In this document: positions 63,662-64,000 of the stretch, piece after piece
How the letters are laid out: every line of letters starts with the position of its first letter
Numbering within the stretch: the first letter of the stretch is position 1
Assembly: GCF_000760295.1 (NCBI RefSeq)
Contig: NZ_JNBA01000024.1
Location: 52,716 to 116,715 of the forward strand
DNA: 64,000 nt
Origin: Prochlorococcus sp. MIT 0701
GTDB lineage: Bacteria; Cyanobacteriota; Cyanobacteriia; PCC-6307; Cyanobiaceae
Direction: 5' to 3'
Position numbers and translations under genes: made by a program
The notes under the pieces: model-generated
What the model was told of the DNA's origin: nothing
Databases searched by the model: none
What the model saw: the letters and a program-made list of their open reading frames with translations, nothing else

Positions 63662-64000
63662 GTGGCCGACTCCGCAGTCTCCAAAGCCCTTGTTAAATCT
63701 GCGGTTGTGCCTGCTCGCAAGTTGCCCGCAGATGTCGACCTGGTGCGTTCATACCTGCGCGATATCGGTCGAGTGCCGCTGCTGAGCCATGAGCAGGAGA
63801 TCACGCTGGGTCGTCAGGTGCAGGAGTTGATGTCTTTAGAGCAGCTTGAGTCTGAATTGGAAGCTAAGACAGGTGAGCCAGCGAGTCGTCAAGAGCTAGC
63901 GAAGGCAGCTGGATTGAGTGCGTTGCAGCTCAAGAAGAAGTTGCAGAGCGGACGACGTGCGAAGGAGCGGATGGTGTCGGCGAACTTGCGCTTAGTGGTG
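63662..64000 (+). CDS. Sigma-70 family RNA polymerase sigma factor (N-terminal part)
   Basis: The gene runs off the right edge after 113 codons. The visible part has region 1.2 (DVDLVRSYLRDIGRVPLLSH, then EQEITLGRQVQEL) and the beginning of region 2 (AKERMVSANLRLVV). The lack of a long acidic region 1.1 and the short N-terminus point to a group 2 (non-essential) sigma factor, several of which occur in marine cyanobacteria, but the primary sigma cannot be excluded. The start is the GTG at 63662. It is 92 bases after mgtE. Confidence 0.9.
   Translation, partial: MADSAVSKALVKSAVVPARKLPADVDLVRSYLRDIGRVPLLSHEQEITLGRQVQELMSLEQLESELEAKTGEPASRQELAKAAGLSALQLKKKLQSGRRAKERMVSANLRLVV

Overview
The window reads as chromosomal DNA of a marine picocyanobacterium of about 50% GC, either a low-light Prochlorococcus of the MIT9313/MIT9303 type or a marine Synechococcus. 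The genus is an inference. Support comes from psbZ beside ribH, a Ycf23/DUF561 gene, a four-ACT-domain aspartokinase, cobH, a SecA with a large insertion and no C-terminal zinc motif, and a sigma-70 family gene at the right edge. Gene density is high, many neighbours overlap by 1-11 bases, and TTG and GTG starts are used.

Layout. (1) 1-15664 is mainly housekeeping: a partial TPR-like gene, tilS, ycf23-like, a small membrane protein, uvrB, lysC, holA, cobH, mutS, psbZ and ribH. It is interrupted by a large subtilisin-like protease (8918-11419) and a broken peptidyl-prolyl-isomerase-like gene upstream of it. (2) 15671-21663 carries the complete dTDP-L-rhamnose set rfbD, rfbA, rfbC and rfbB. A tRNA-Gly and a GNAT gene separate rfbD from rfbA, and an RTX metalloprotease sits between rfbC and rfbB. 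(3) 20539-27973 is a tight operon: rfbB, a sulfotransferase-glycosyltransferase fusion, two GT4 glycosyltransferases, and the ATPase and permease of a polysaccharide ABC exporter. (4) 28000-42887 is a surface-glycan island with further GT2, GT4 and GT31-like enzymes, four more sulfotransferase-type proteins, a cysteine-type sulfatase and a methyltransferase. (5) 42888-43979 is a gene-poor, T-rich stretch. (6) 43980-51606 is a type I secretion locus: a parvulin-like isomerase, an exporter ATPase with an N-terminal cyclic-nucleotide-binding-like domain, an HlyD adaptor, and a 875-residue repeat protein with its own consensus promoter and terminator. (7) 51717-64000 returns to core genes: secA, cysE, a GntR regulator, infC, miaA, gyrB, an SH3-like protein, two crcB genes, gpx, mgtE and the start of a sigma factor.

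How it fits together. dTDP-rhamnose made by RfbABCD would feed the glycosyltransferases. The polymer would leave through the Wzm/Wzt-type exporter and be sulfated by several sulfotransferases, with the sulfatase able to trim it. This would be an ABC-exporter route to a sulfated cell-surface or released polysaccharide. The type I system probably exports the repeat protein beside it and may also serve the RTX metalloprotease. The sulfated-glycan island is my main candidate for an undescribed system; all function beyond family level is inference.
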